From: Thermoprotei archaeon
GTDB taxonomy: Archaea > Thermoproteota > Thermoprotei_A > Sulfolobales > Ignisphaeraceae
Direction: 5' to 3'
Length of the DNA stretch: 11,836 nt
Assembly (NCBI GenBank): GCA_003661865.1
Contig: QMWY01000016.1
Coordinates: forward strand, 1-11,836
Made by a program: the position numbers and the translations under genes
In this document: piece by piece, positions 1 to 6,215 of the stretch
How positions within the stretch are numbered: position 1 is the stretch's first letter
How the letters are laid out: each line of letters starts with the position of its first letter
The notes under the pieces: model-generated
The model's database searches: none
What the model saw: only the letters and a program-made list of their open reading frames with translations
Told to the model about the DNA's origin: nothing

Positions 1-2
1 AG

Positions 3-1055
3 AAGTACCTTCTGAAGCCCATGGAGGTGGTAGCGGAGAAGGTGAAGCCGGAGTTCGAGAAGTGGCTTAGGAGGGAGAAGGGTGTTGAGCCAGGGGAGAT
101 GAGCAGGATCTCGCTGGCTGTTGACGCCGCCTACTTCATATACGCGGTGTTCATAGAGTACAGCCCATCGGCGCTCCCCAGAACCATGGAGCAAGTTATC
201 GAGAGTAGGAGGGGTGACTGCGACGACATGTCGAGGATACTTGTGAACCTCCTATGGAGCTACGGCATACCTGCTAAGATCGCCCAGGGCTACGTGTACC
301 TGAACCTATCTATGCAGAGCCCCGTGGGCAGATCCCTATACATCTTCAGGGATGCTGGGCCACACGCTTTCGTAATGGCCTACGTACCCGGGTTCGGCTG
401 GGTATCCCTAGACTTCCTAGCTGGGAGCATGATCATCTACCCCTTCATATTCGAGGGCGAGACCGTGTACACGAACATTACCGAGCAGCAGGTCGAGGAG
501 GTTGTCGAGATGCATAGGAGGCACGTATTCGTACAGATGATGAGCATCCTTGGGAGGGAGGAGTTCGAGAAGCTCTCGCTGGGCGGTAGGGACCTCTCAA
601 GGGTTGCTCTATGGGCTATGTCCAGGATCATGGCGAGGGCTGCTGAGCTAAGCGGTGTTGGGGGCGGGGTAGCCACAACGGTTACGCGGACAAGGACTGT
701 GACCGTAACCCTAGAGCCAGCGGGCGAGACGAGGACTATCACCGTAGTGGTTACGCGGGTAACCACGGTTACTGCAAGCCCCGTAAGGGTGACCACGACT
801 ATCGCCAGGACCGTTACGGCCAGCGGCAGAACCTACGTAACAACCGTGCCCGTGGTAACAACCGTTGTGAAGGTGAAGCCTATCAAGAGCCTGGTAACAG
901 TTGAGAGAACAGCCACGGTAACAACAACTGTGAGCACTACGAAGACCATAACGAGAACCGTTGAGAGGAGCAGCGCCGCCACATACATACCGCCGACCCT
1001 AATCGTAGCAGCAGCGATCGTAGTAGCCGCTGTGATCTACAGGAGAAGGTCTTGA
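3..1055 (+). CDS. Transglutaminase-like membrane-anchored surface protein (5' end outside window)
   Basis: The protein has a transglutaminase-like (papain-fold) core. Counting from the ATG at 21, RGDCDD carries the putative nucleophile Cys67, GPHAFV gives His115, and WVSLDF gives Asp131, a complete Cys-His-Asp triad in the usual order. Residues about 218-316 are almost entirely Thr, Val, Arg and Ser in TVTVT-like runs, as in stalks of crenarchaeal surface proteins. A hydrophobic segment follows (about 325-340) and the tail is RRRS, so the C terminus is probably cytoplasmic and the enzyme faces outward. There is no signal peptide after the ATG at 21, and the frame is open to the left edge (KYLLKP precedes it). 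The true start and a signal peptide therefore probably lie upstream. It could act as a protease, a cross-linking enzyme or a structural protein; the fold call is firm, the substrate unknown. It converges on the aspartic protease gene, with 60 bases between them. Confidence 0.8.
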   Translation, partial: KYLLKPMEVVAEKVKPEFEKWLRREKGVEPGEMSRISLAVDAAYFIYAVFIEYSPSALPRTMEQVIESRRGDCDDMSRILVNLLWSYGIPAKIAQGYVYLNLSMQSPVGRSLYIFRDAGPHAFVMAYVPGFGWVSLDFLAGSMIIYPFIFEGETVYTNITEQQVEEVVEMHRRHVFVQMMSILGREEFEKLSLGGRDLSRVALWAMSRIMARAAELSGVGGGVATTVTRTRTVTVTLEPAGETRTITVVVTRVTTVTASPVRVTTTIARTVTASGRTYVTTVPVVTTVVKVKPIKSLVTVERTATVTTTVSTTKTITRTVERSSAATYIPPTLIVAAAIVVAAVIYRRRS

Positions 1056-1115
1056 ACAATGCGGATAGCACCGTGTAGAAGTGCTCTTTCGAAAACGCTC
1101 ACCGCAGCGAGGCGC

Positions 1116-1484
1116 CTAAGGAGTTCCATGGGTGTAGAGGAGAAGGGTCCACTCCCGCAACCTACCCGTTGTCGGGTCTACCTGTAGGCCAAGCACCTCC
1201 AGGGTTGTTACATCGATAAGCACCCTATCGATGATATCGGATACGAGCACAGGAACGACCTCGCCACGCCCCTCAAGCTCGATCCATATACGCGACCTCT
1301 CAAGCTCCAGCCTACCGGCCCCTGTTTCAACAACGCCCTTCCCAGTGGGTTTGAGACCTAGCTTCTTAGCAAGGCCCCTGGGGATAACCGTGAGTGTCGT
1401 ACCTGTATCCACAAGCGCACGTACACGAAGAGTGTTTTTACGCTCAGGATCGCCGATAACAGCATCTACCCATACATGGCCCAA
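1116..1484 (-). CDS. Retropepsin-like (clan AA) aspartic protease
   Basis: This is a 122-residue single-domain protein with the aspartic protease signature ALVDTGTTLTVIP, catalytic Asp26 in DTG, in a beta-rich context. A second hydrophobic element follows near residues 85-100 (VLIDVTTLEVLGL). The length fits single-lobe retropepsin-like proteins that must dimerise to build an active site; stand-alone DTG proteins of this size are common in archaea and usually have no known substrate. The start is TTG at 1484, chosen because AGGGGG lies 5 bases upstream (1490-1495); the nearby ATG is in another frame and stops after three codons. No signal peptide or membrane segment is visible, so it is probably cytoplasmic. 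It is transcribed in the same direction as the phosphorylase gene upstream, about 100 bases away. The family call is good; the role is unknown. Confidence 0.75.
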   Translation of the reverse strand: MGHVWVDAVIGDPERKNTLRVRALVDTGTTLTVIPRGLAKKLGLKPTGKGVVETGAGRLELERSRIWIELEGRGEVVPVLVSDIIDRVLIDVTTLEVLGLQVDPTTGRLREWTLLLYTHGTP

Positions 1485-1489
1485 CAGTG

Positions 1490-1495
1490 CCCCCT
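1490..1495 (-). promoter_or_regulatory. Shine-Dalgarno AGGGGG that fixes a TTG start
   Basis: AGGGGG on the minus strand lies 5 bases before the TTG at 1484. It supports that TTG as the start of the aspartic protease over the out-of-frame ATG next to it. Confidence 0.5.
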
Positions 1496-1585
1496 AGGCT
1501 ACTGCTATGGGTACCAGAACTAATAGATATGTACCCGGTCTGTAGCCCCGGGACTCCTCAGGGTGCCTGCGCATTAGATCCTTAC

Positions 1586-2266
1586 TTAGATCTTTGCTAG
1601 GGCCCTTATCGCTGCCTGAACAGCGCTTCTCTCAACCTCCGCCATCCTATCATCGTCCTGGTAGAACCTCCATTTACCGCCGTGCAGCTCATCCGTAACC
1701 ACCAGCGCTATGCCTAGCTCAGCACCCCTGTACATAGCTATGGACATGAGCGCAGTGCTCTCCATATCCACCCCGAGCACCTTCATACTGCTGTACCTCT
1801 CGACCTTGTCCCTAGTCTCCCTGAATATGGCGTCCGTGGTCCATACACCGCCTAGGTGCAGAGCTATACCCAGTCTCTGAGCAGTAGGGGTGAGCTCCTC
1901 ATACAGGGTCTTCACAGCCTTCCCACTAGGTCTAGGAATCACGTCTGGAGGGAGGTAGTGGTAGCTCGTACCCTCCTCCCTAACACCCCATGTAGGTATA
2001 ACGATGTCATAGATCCTAACCGATGGGTGTATAGCTCCGCAGCCACCGAACAACACGAACTTCTTCACACCAGCAGCAATTAGGAGCTCCATAGCCATCG
2101 CAGCTGCTGGTGCACCTATGTATATCCTGTGGACACATATCCTAGCACCGCCATACCTTCCCCAAGCACCCTTCAGGGCAGGTACCTTCAACTTTCTCTC
2201 TTCTACAACATCCTCTAGAACCCCTTTAGCAAAATCGAAGGGCCTGCCTATGCTACGAAGAGTCAT
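1586..2266 (-). CDS. Purine nucleoside / uridine phosphorylase family protein
   Basis: Members of the PNP_UDP family cleave the N-glycosidic bond of nucleosides with phosphate, in salvage. Visible family features are GAPAAAMAMELLIAAG (51-66), the glycine-rich GGCGAIH (74-80), the ribose-binding DMES (167-170, with Met and Glu), and VTDEL with Asp192 where purine-specific enzymes have their catalytic Ser-Asp. The Asp favours a purine over a pyrimidine nucleoside, but this is inference. At 226 residues from the ATG at 2266 it is short for the family, and the N-terminal strand that normally precedes the core is missing. A 28-codon open stretch directly upstream in another frame (2263-2349) looks like that missing piece, and a stop codon (TAG) immediately precedes the ATG. 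So either the ATG is used, with an ATGA overlap to the upstream frame, or the gene carries a one-base deletion. Confidence 0.8.
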   Translation of the reverse strand: MTLRSIGRPFDFAKGVLEDVVEERKLKVPALKGAWGRYGGARICVHRIYIGAPAAAMAMELLIAAGVKKFVLFGGCGAIHPSVRIYDIVIPTWGVREEGTSYHYLPPDVIPRPSGKAVKTLYEELTPTAQRLGIALHLGGVWTTDAIFRETRDKVERYSSMKVLGVDMESTALMSIAMYRGAELGIALVVTDELHGGKWRFYQDDDRMAEVERSAVQAAIRALAKI

Positions 2267-2349
2267 CTATCACAGGGAGCTCTAAAGCCATCCATCGCAA
2301 CCCACGCTCTTGGATCTATGATGGGTTCACCACTACCAAGAGTTATCAC
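2263..2349 (-). pseudogene. Probable out-of-frame N-terminal piece of the phosphorylase
   Basis: From a GTG at 2349 the minus strand reads VITLGSGEPIIDP and onward for 28 codons, to a TGA that overlaps the ATG of the phosphorylase (shared bases ATGA). The GEPIIDP pattern resembles the N terminus of archaeal phosphorylases of the uridine phosphorylase type, and adding it brings the total to about 254 residues, a normal length. One extra base just before the ATG would join the frames as PCDR-MTLRS. It could also be a separate short leader peptide coupled to the main gene by the ATGA overlap, or chance. The Shine-Dalgarno context is weak. Confidence 0.4.
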
Positions 2350-2394
2350 GCCTATTTGACCTAGCTAAGTAGCTGTGCTAGGGGTAGATAGGTC

Positions 2395-3714
2395 TTGATA
2401 TTAGAAGAGCTGAAGGCCTTGCTTAGACGGCTAGCCCTGGAGAAGGTGCCTAGGGTTGAAGAGCTAGTCGATAGCTTCATGCGTAGTGGGCTAAGCTATG
2501 AGGTTCTTGGTAATGGTTGGTGTGGTGAACCCATATACATGTTCAGAGGTGGTAGAGGTGCAAAGAAGCTGCTACTGATAGGTTTCGTAGACCCTGATGA
2601 ACCTATTGGGGCTCTAGCACTACAAGTTCTAGCAACTCATGTATTTAATCTAGAGCCAAGCCTGCTAGATAAGTACACCTGGTACATCATCCCTATAGCT
2701 GACCCCTGCGGTGCGAAGCTCAACGAGAACTGGTTTCGGAACCCCTACAACTTGAAGCTCTATATCCTCGAGAGATTCAAGCTCAAGGTTGTTGACTGGA
2801 AGCTTCCCGGATCATGCAATAGCTACGTATTTGATGAGCCTACACCGGAAGCGCTTGCGGTAAAGAGGGCCGTGGATAGGGCGGTACCCGATCTCGTGGC
2901 TCCGCTCCACAACAACGATTTCAGTGGCCTCTACTTCTTCCTATCTAAGAGCATCCCAGGTTTGATAAGGGATCTGAAGAGCTTTGCTTATGAGCTAGGG
3001 ATACCTGTACATCGAGGCGAACCCGAGGCCTCATATCTCAAGGTGTTCGAGGAGGGGTTCTACCATGAACCAACGCTATGTGATGAGTATCGCAGATGCG
3101 TTGAGTATAGCCCAGGTCCTGAGGCATGTATAGAGGGCCTTGGCGAAACCGTGTATGGCTATGCAAGAAGCGTTAACTCCAGGGTGTTCTCGATAGTATG
3201 TGAAACGCCGTACATCTACAGCAGAGTTCTTGAAGATACTTCTCCCTCTGGGAATAGGTTGAGGGACCTATACCTAGACATGATAGGATCTGTAGCGCCT
3301 ATAGCTAGCTACGTGAAGTCTGTTGTAGAGAAGATCCTTCCCCACGTGGATAAGAGATGCCCTTACCTATGGGAAGCCGAGGAATACATAGCTGGGTGGA
3401 GCACTAGGCTTGAAGCTCTTAAAAGAAGGGTTGTTATGGATAGGCGTTACGAAAGGGAGGCTTCTAGAGCTGAAGAGTTCGATATACTAGTAGTTAAGGG
3501 GTTGTGGAACCCGTTACTGAGGTTAGGAGTAGCGCTTAGGCTCCTTAGCAGATGCGAAGTTGATACCCCCAGCACCGATACCGGTGAGCTTCTAGAGGTA
3601 TTTGAAAAGTTGTATGCTGAGCTTCAACGCTACCCTATAGAGAATCTACCACTAGAGAAACAGGTGGTGATGCAGCTCTACACAGTGTTGCTAGCTGCTA
3701 AGTACTTGTACTGA
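2395..3714 (+). CDS. M14-like zinc carboxypeptidase family protein with Asp at the first metal-ligand position
   Basis: This 439-residue protein matches a subfamily of M14-like peptidases in which HPxEPIG carries two zinc ligands, DPDGxRLNEGWF follows, then SLHNxxFGGxYYYLS with the third ligand, then the catalytic Glu. Here the series reads FVDPDEPIG (64-72), DPCGAKLNENWF (103-114), PLHNNDFSGLYFFLS (170-184, His172) and VCETPY (Glu270). Glu69, His172 and Glu270 are kept, but the first ligand His is Asp66. The metal site may be altered, or the protein may no longer be a peptidase. There is no signal peptide or membrane segment. The start is TTG at 2395: a TAG lies in frame two codons upstream, no ATG or GTG lies nearby, and AGGGGT lies 9 bases before it. 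The 3' end overlaps the convergent transporter gene by 17 bases. Confidence 0.75.
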   Translation: MILEELKALLRRLALEKVPRVEELVDSFMRSGLSYEVLGNGWCGEPIYMFRGGRGAKKLLLIGFVDPDEPIGALALQVLATHVFNLEPSLLDKYTWYIIPIADPCGAKLNENWFRNPYNLKLYILERFKLKVVDWKLPGSCNSYVFDEPTPEALAVKRAVDRAVPDLVAPLHNNDFSGLYFFLSKSIPGLIRDLKSFAYELGIPVHRGEPEASYLKVFEEGFYHEPTLCDEYRRCVEYSPGPEACIEGLGETVYGYARSVNSRVFSIVCETPYIYSRVLEDTSPSGNRLRDLYLDMIGSVAPIASYVKSVVEKILPHVDKRCPYLWEAEEYIAGWSTRLEALKRRVVMDRRYEREASRAEEFDILVVKGLWNPLLRLGVALRLLSRCEVDTPSTDTGELLEVFEKLYAELQRYPIENLPLEKQVVMQLYTVLLAAKYLY

Positions 3715-4765
3715 TATGGAGCCTCTCCACCTTTGGAATAGCCTCCTTAAGCAGCTGTGCAAGTACAGCAAGTGCAACTACTATCAATGCATCGAATATG
3801 AATACGTACCTAGTCCCTAAGCCGCTCCACACAGCAGCACCCATAACAGGTGCTGGGATCGTTGCGAGCTGGAACGCTATGTTCTGGATCGAGAGTATTC
3901 GTCCACGGACCTCTGGAGGCATCAAGGCCATTAGGTAGGAGTCCCTTGCAGGGTAGTAGATTAGGGTTAGCGCACGCAGAGCCTCGATCACGAATATGTG
4001 CCACGGCTCAGATGCAAAGGCGTAGGAGATGATCCAGGTGAAGAGGAGAACCTGTCCAAGTGTAATAGCCCTTCTGTACCCAATTCTCTTCGTCACAGCG
4101 CTGCCCAGTAAAGGGGTTGCTACACCTACAGCGCTTCCCACACCAACAGCCAACCCGAAGATCTCTGGCGGTACCCTAAGCGTGTTAACCACGTATAGCC
4201 TGATGAATCTCATGCTGAGGTACGGCACCTCGAAGCTGTATATCACTAGGAACAGCAGCACGCTTCTATCCCTGATAGCCTTAGCAAATCCTATGAGCTC
4301 CTGTACCAACGAGCCATGCTCCTCTCTACGAACTCTCTTCATAGCTGCCCTGACCTCTGGGTTAGCTACGTAGAGGCATAGGTAGATTAGTAGCGCAGCT
4401 AAGTGCAGCACTAATGCCAGGAGAAACATCAGCCTATAGCTCATCGACGCTATGAACCCGGTTACTATAGGGGACACGATGTACACTAGGTTTACCAGGC
4501 TGTTATACCATCCCCATACACTGGGAAGCAACTCTTTAGGAACAGCATCGGATATCATTGCCGAGAAGACTAGGGTTAAACCCGTTAACGAGATAAGCGC
4601 CATAGCCATAGCGATTAGGAGCAACAACATTCTCAGGTACCCGGGATACTTCAGAGGGTCCATAAACGAAAGCATTGATAGAGATGCCGAGGCTAGGAAG
4701 AACATGAGTAGGAGGCCGGGAAACCTACCACGGGTATCTATGAAGTGGCCAAGCCAGATCCCCAC
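3698..4765 (-). CDS. MFS transporter, main body (TM2 onward) of a frame-broken gene
   Basis: This is the larger piece of a major facilitator superfamily permease. It begins inside TM2 and carries the loop 2-3 motif GIWLGHFIDTRGR, the family's GxxxD(R/K)xGR pattern, followed by about ten more hydrophobic segments. A charged central loop sits near residues 135-160 (RVRREEHGS), between the two halves. EVRGRILSIQNIAFQLATIPAPVMGA near the C terminus is also typical. The GTG at 4765 has no Shine-Dalgarno and lies within a membrane helix, so it is unlikely to be a real start. The missing TM1 is in another frame at 4774-4962. Re-reading one base at GGG (4780-4782) joins the two into a normal 421-residue permease. 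The substrate cannot be told. The 3' end overlaps the convergent M14-like gene by 17 bases. Confidence 0.75.
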   Translation of the reverse strand: MGIWLGHFIDTRGRFPGLLLMFFLASASLSMLSFMDPLKYPGYLRMLLLLIAMAMALISLTGLTLVFSAMISDAVPKELLPSVWGWYNSLVNLVYIVSPIVTGFIASMSYRLMFLLALVLHLAALLIYLCLYVANPEVRAAMKRVRREEHGSLVQELIGFAKAIRDRSVLLFLVIYSFEVPYLSMRFIRLYVVNTLRVPPEIFGLAVGVGSAVGVATPLLGSAVTKRIGYRRAITLGQVLLFTWIISYAFASEPWHIFVIEALRALTLIYYPARDSYLMALMPPEVRGRILSIQNIAFQLATIPAPVMGAAVWSGLGTRYVFIFDALIVVALAVLAQLLKEAIPKVERLHISTST

Positions 4766-4773
4766 AACGAGGT

Positions 4774-4962
4774 CTAGAACCCTACCAATGTGAACGCTAC
4801 ACCGAGAACCTCTATAGGTACGTAGCTACCTACGTAGGGCGTTAGGAACAGGGTATAGGACACGAACTTCGTAGCAACCATAGGCATGATCATCAGTAAC
4901 GCAACCTTAGGTATACCTAGCAAAGCTGCACCTAGCCGCTCAATGCCTTTTAAGATATGCAT
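4774..4962 (-). CDS. MFS transporter, N-terminal fragment (TM1 and start of TM2)
   Basis: The 62 codons encode MHILKGIERLG, a first hydrophobic helix (KVALLMIMPMVATKFVSYTLFL), and the start of a second (VLGVAFTLVG), then FTC-TAG ends the frame at 4774. The ATG at 4962 has an ideal AGGAGG 8 bases upstream, so this is the genuine translation start of the transporter gene whose body continues in the -1 frame. Read alone, the peptide would be a stub of one and a half helices. The join lies at 4774-4782: GTA GGG TTC TAG in this frame against GTT CTA GAC CTC in the other. The sequence there is not a classical -1 slippery heptamer, which favours a one-base deletion over recoding. Confidence 0.65.
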   Translation of the reverse strand: MHILKGIERLGAALLGIPKVALLMIMPMVATKFVSYTLFLTPYVGSYVPIEVLGVAFTLVGF

Positions 4963-4970
4963 TGCTGCAA

Positions 4971-4976
4971 CCTCCT
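4971..4976 (-). promoter_or_regulatory. Strong Shine-Dalgarno AGGAGG before the MFS start
   Basis: AGGAGG on the minus strand, 8 bases before the ATG at 4962. It decides the start of the transporter gene and shows that the short upstream frame is translated rather than incidental. Confidence 0.65.
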
Positions 4977-5071
4977 AGCATATCATTGCCATGGAGGGAA
5001 TGTGGGATTAGCATTACCCAGTATGGATCTTGTAGGAAGTACCAGATGGCTGTTATAGGTGCAGAAACTAC

Positions 5072-5416
5072 CTATTCTACCACTATCTTAGTCTTGATGA
5101 ATCTGAAATACCATTCAGCTTCTCTGGTATTAGCTAAGTGTATTTCGTATGGATGGTATAGGGGAAGTCCTGCCTTTTCCTCGATCGCAGCTCTTAACTC
5201 CCACCGATCTCTAGACCTATCGGGTATCCTATCCGAAACTATGAGGATATCGACATCGCTACCTCCAGTTGCCTGGCCTTCAGCTACGCTACCGAATACG
5301 TAGACCTTGCACTCACCCAGTATCTCCTTAGCCCCCTCAGCTATTCTCTTCGCCCAGTATCTCCACTGCTTAGCTAGCTTAACCATCTCAATCCGTGACT
5401 CTAAGATCTTCGACAA
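5072..5416 (-). CDS. mntA: MNT-type minimal nucleotidyltransferase (antitoxin of HEPN-MNT pair)
   Basis: The 114-residue protein has the minimal nucleotidyltransferase signature VFGSVAEGQATGGSDVDILIVS: Gly42-Ser43, then Asp54 and Asp56 as metal ligands. Glu91 in YHPYEIHLA stands where a third acidic residue is expected. In characterised pairs the MNT partner neutralises its HEPN toxin by adding AMP to it; applying that here is inference from the family. The gene overlaps the end of the HEPN gene. Two starts are possible. TTG at 5416 has AAGGTG 7 bases upstream and gives a 29-base overlap. ATG at 5386 lies one base after the HEPN stop (TGAGATG) and would suit coupling. The TTG is chosen for its Shine-Dalgarno. 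Both give a complete catalytic domain. Confidence 0.85.
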   Translation of the reverse strand: MSKILESRIEMVKLAKQWRYWAKRIAEGAKEILGECKVYVFGSVAEGQATGGSDVDILIVSDRIPDRSRDRWELRAAIEEKAGLPLYHPYEIHLANTREAEWYFRFIKTKIVVE

Positions 5417-5807
5417 ACCTCAACACCTTCTCTGAGAACCTAACTAGATCAACACTCTCGTCCCTCTCGTATACCCTGAACAGATACCTTGAGGCCAGGT
5501 AGGCCTCCTCTAGGCCTGATAGGAGCTCCCTATTTGTACGTACGAATTCATCTATATATCTAGCCCTCTCCTCACCCAAAACAGTTCTTAACATATGGAG
5601 AAGTTGTCTAATGCTATGTGTTCTTGGAACCTCGCCTGTTAGTTCAAGGATAATGGATTTCAAGTACAGCTGAGTAGCTTGCTCTGCAAGGAAGGCGGCT
5701 AGGTCATAGTCTCCGCTCTTAATGCACTCCCCAGCATGGGTTAGCATCCTTATGCTCCTTCTCTTGAGGAGCTTTACCTCCTCCCTATGGAAGCCTGTGT
5801 TAGTCAT
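5388..5807 (-). CDS. hepT: HEPN domain protein (toxin-type partner of MNT)
   Basis: The 139-residue, all-helical, charged protein shows the HEPN pattern AAFLAEQATQLYLKSIILEL (37-56), then PRTHSIRQLL, and a C-terminal helix LEEAYLASRYLFRVYERDES (99-118). HEPN proteins paired with MNT enzymes are typically ribonuclease toxins, or substrate-binding partners in other lineages. The classical Arg-x4-6-His nuclease motif is not visible at SRYLFRVYERDE, where an Arg-Tyr element replaces it, as in many archaeal HEPN proteins; nuclease activity is therefore uncertain. The gene is first in the pair and the MNT gene follows, overlapping by 29 bases or coupled by TGAGATG, the usual order. The ATG at 5807 has no clear Shine-Dalgarno and sits about 25 bases after a TATA-like element, which suits a leaderless message. 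Confidence 0.85.
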   Translation of the reverse strand: MTNTGFHREEVKLLKRRSIRMLTHAGECIKSGDYDLAAFLAEQATQLYLKSIILELTGEVPRTHSIRQLLHMLRTVLGEERARYIDEFVRTNRELLSGLEEAYLASRYLFRVYERDESVDLVRFSEKVLRFVEDLRVTD

Positions 5808-5825
5808 TGTATCAGCCCGCTGTAT

Positions 5826-5838
5826 CTAAGATATTTCG
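5826..5838 (-). promoter_or_regulatory. Putative TATA promoter of the HEPN-MNT operon
   Basis: On the minus strand the sequence reads CGAAATATCTTAG, a purine-rich BRE-like element followed by a TATA-like core. Its centre lies about 25 bases before the ATG at 5807, so transcription would start at or next to the start codon. Confidence 0.4.
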
Positions 5839-5897
5839 TTAAGGTACTTGGAGATACCTGTAACGGTCTACAGAGGTTTGTCATGTGCCTTTACAAG

Positions 5898-5946
5898 GAT
5901 ATCAATTGATTAGGATCTAAAGGAGGTATTTTCTGCCAATACGATG
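5898..5946 (+). other. Promoter-like element and strong Shine-Dalgarno with no gene behind them
   Basis: The plus strand has an AT-rich ATATCAATTGATTAG (about 5899-5913), then AAAGGAGGT (5919-5927), an excellent Shine-Dalgarno. The next ATG (5944) reads only Met-Val-Ile-Thr before TGA, and no other frame stays open. Apart from this and the HEPN promoter, nothing supportable is seen in 5808-5972. It may be the leftover 5' end of a lost gene, or chance. Confidence 0.2.
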
Positions 5947-5972
5947 GTTATTACATGAGTAATTAGTAGCGG

Positions 5973-6158
5973 TCATAGACATGTCAATATACTAGTAGCC
6001 TCGACATCCCATTTAGTACCTCTAAAGCCTAAGAGACCCATCGAGGCATAGCGAAACTCGCCGTCCCCTCCAGCTCTAAACAGGCGCTTGTGCTCCTCAC
6101 GGATAGGATCCCTGAGTACATCGCCATCCCCAGCCTCTACGGCCACGATACATAGCAT
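5973..6158 (-). CDS. Hypothetical 61-codon ORF, doubtful
   Basis: I do not recognise this reading frame. It encodes a soluble, acidic-then-basic 61-residue peptide (for example REEHKRLFRAGGDGEF, then MGLLGFRGTKWDVEAT) with no membrane segment or motif. Its composition (Gly, Arg, Glu, Val; GAG, GTA and CTC codons) resembles real genes of the window more than noise. The opposite strand has no competing frame. Upstream there is only a weak AGGTC about 10 bases before the ATG at 6158. It lies between two accessory genes on the same strand and could be a true small protein or the C-terminal remnant of a larger one. Confidence 0.3.
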   Translation of the reverse strand: MLCIVAVEAGDGDVLRDPIREEHKRLFRAGGDGEFRYASMGLLGFRGTKWDVEATSILTCL

Positions 6159-6215
6159 TCATTGGTAGACCTGGGTTCTCGCTACTGGATCAACATGGAG
6201 AACTTGCTTACGTGG

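Noticed and set aside
437..796. Antisense frame rich in Thr and Val within the transglutaminase-like gene
   Set aside because: A mirror of the repetitive stalk codons on the other strand. No independent evidence for a gene.
1574..1593. TTAGATC direct repeat and AGATC/GATCT arms at the end of the phosphorylase gene
   Set aside because: Short, spans the stop codon, and lacks a T-run. Probably chance, not a terminator.
4774..4782. Programmed -1 frameshift in the MFS gene
   Set aside because: A GGG TTC is not an X XXY YYZ heptamer, and the Gly tRNA would mismatch AGG. A one-base deletion is simpler.
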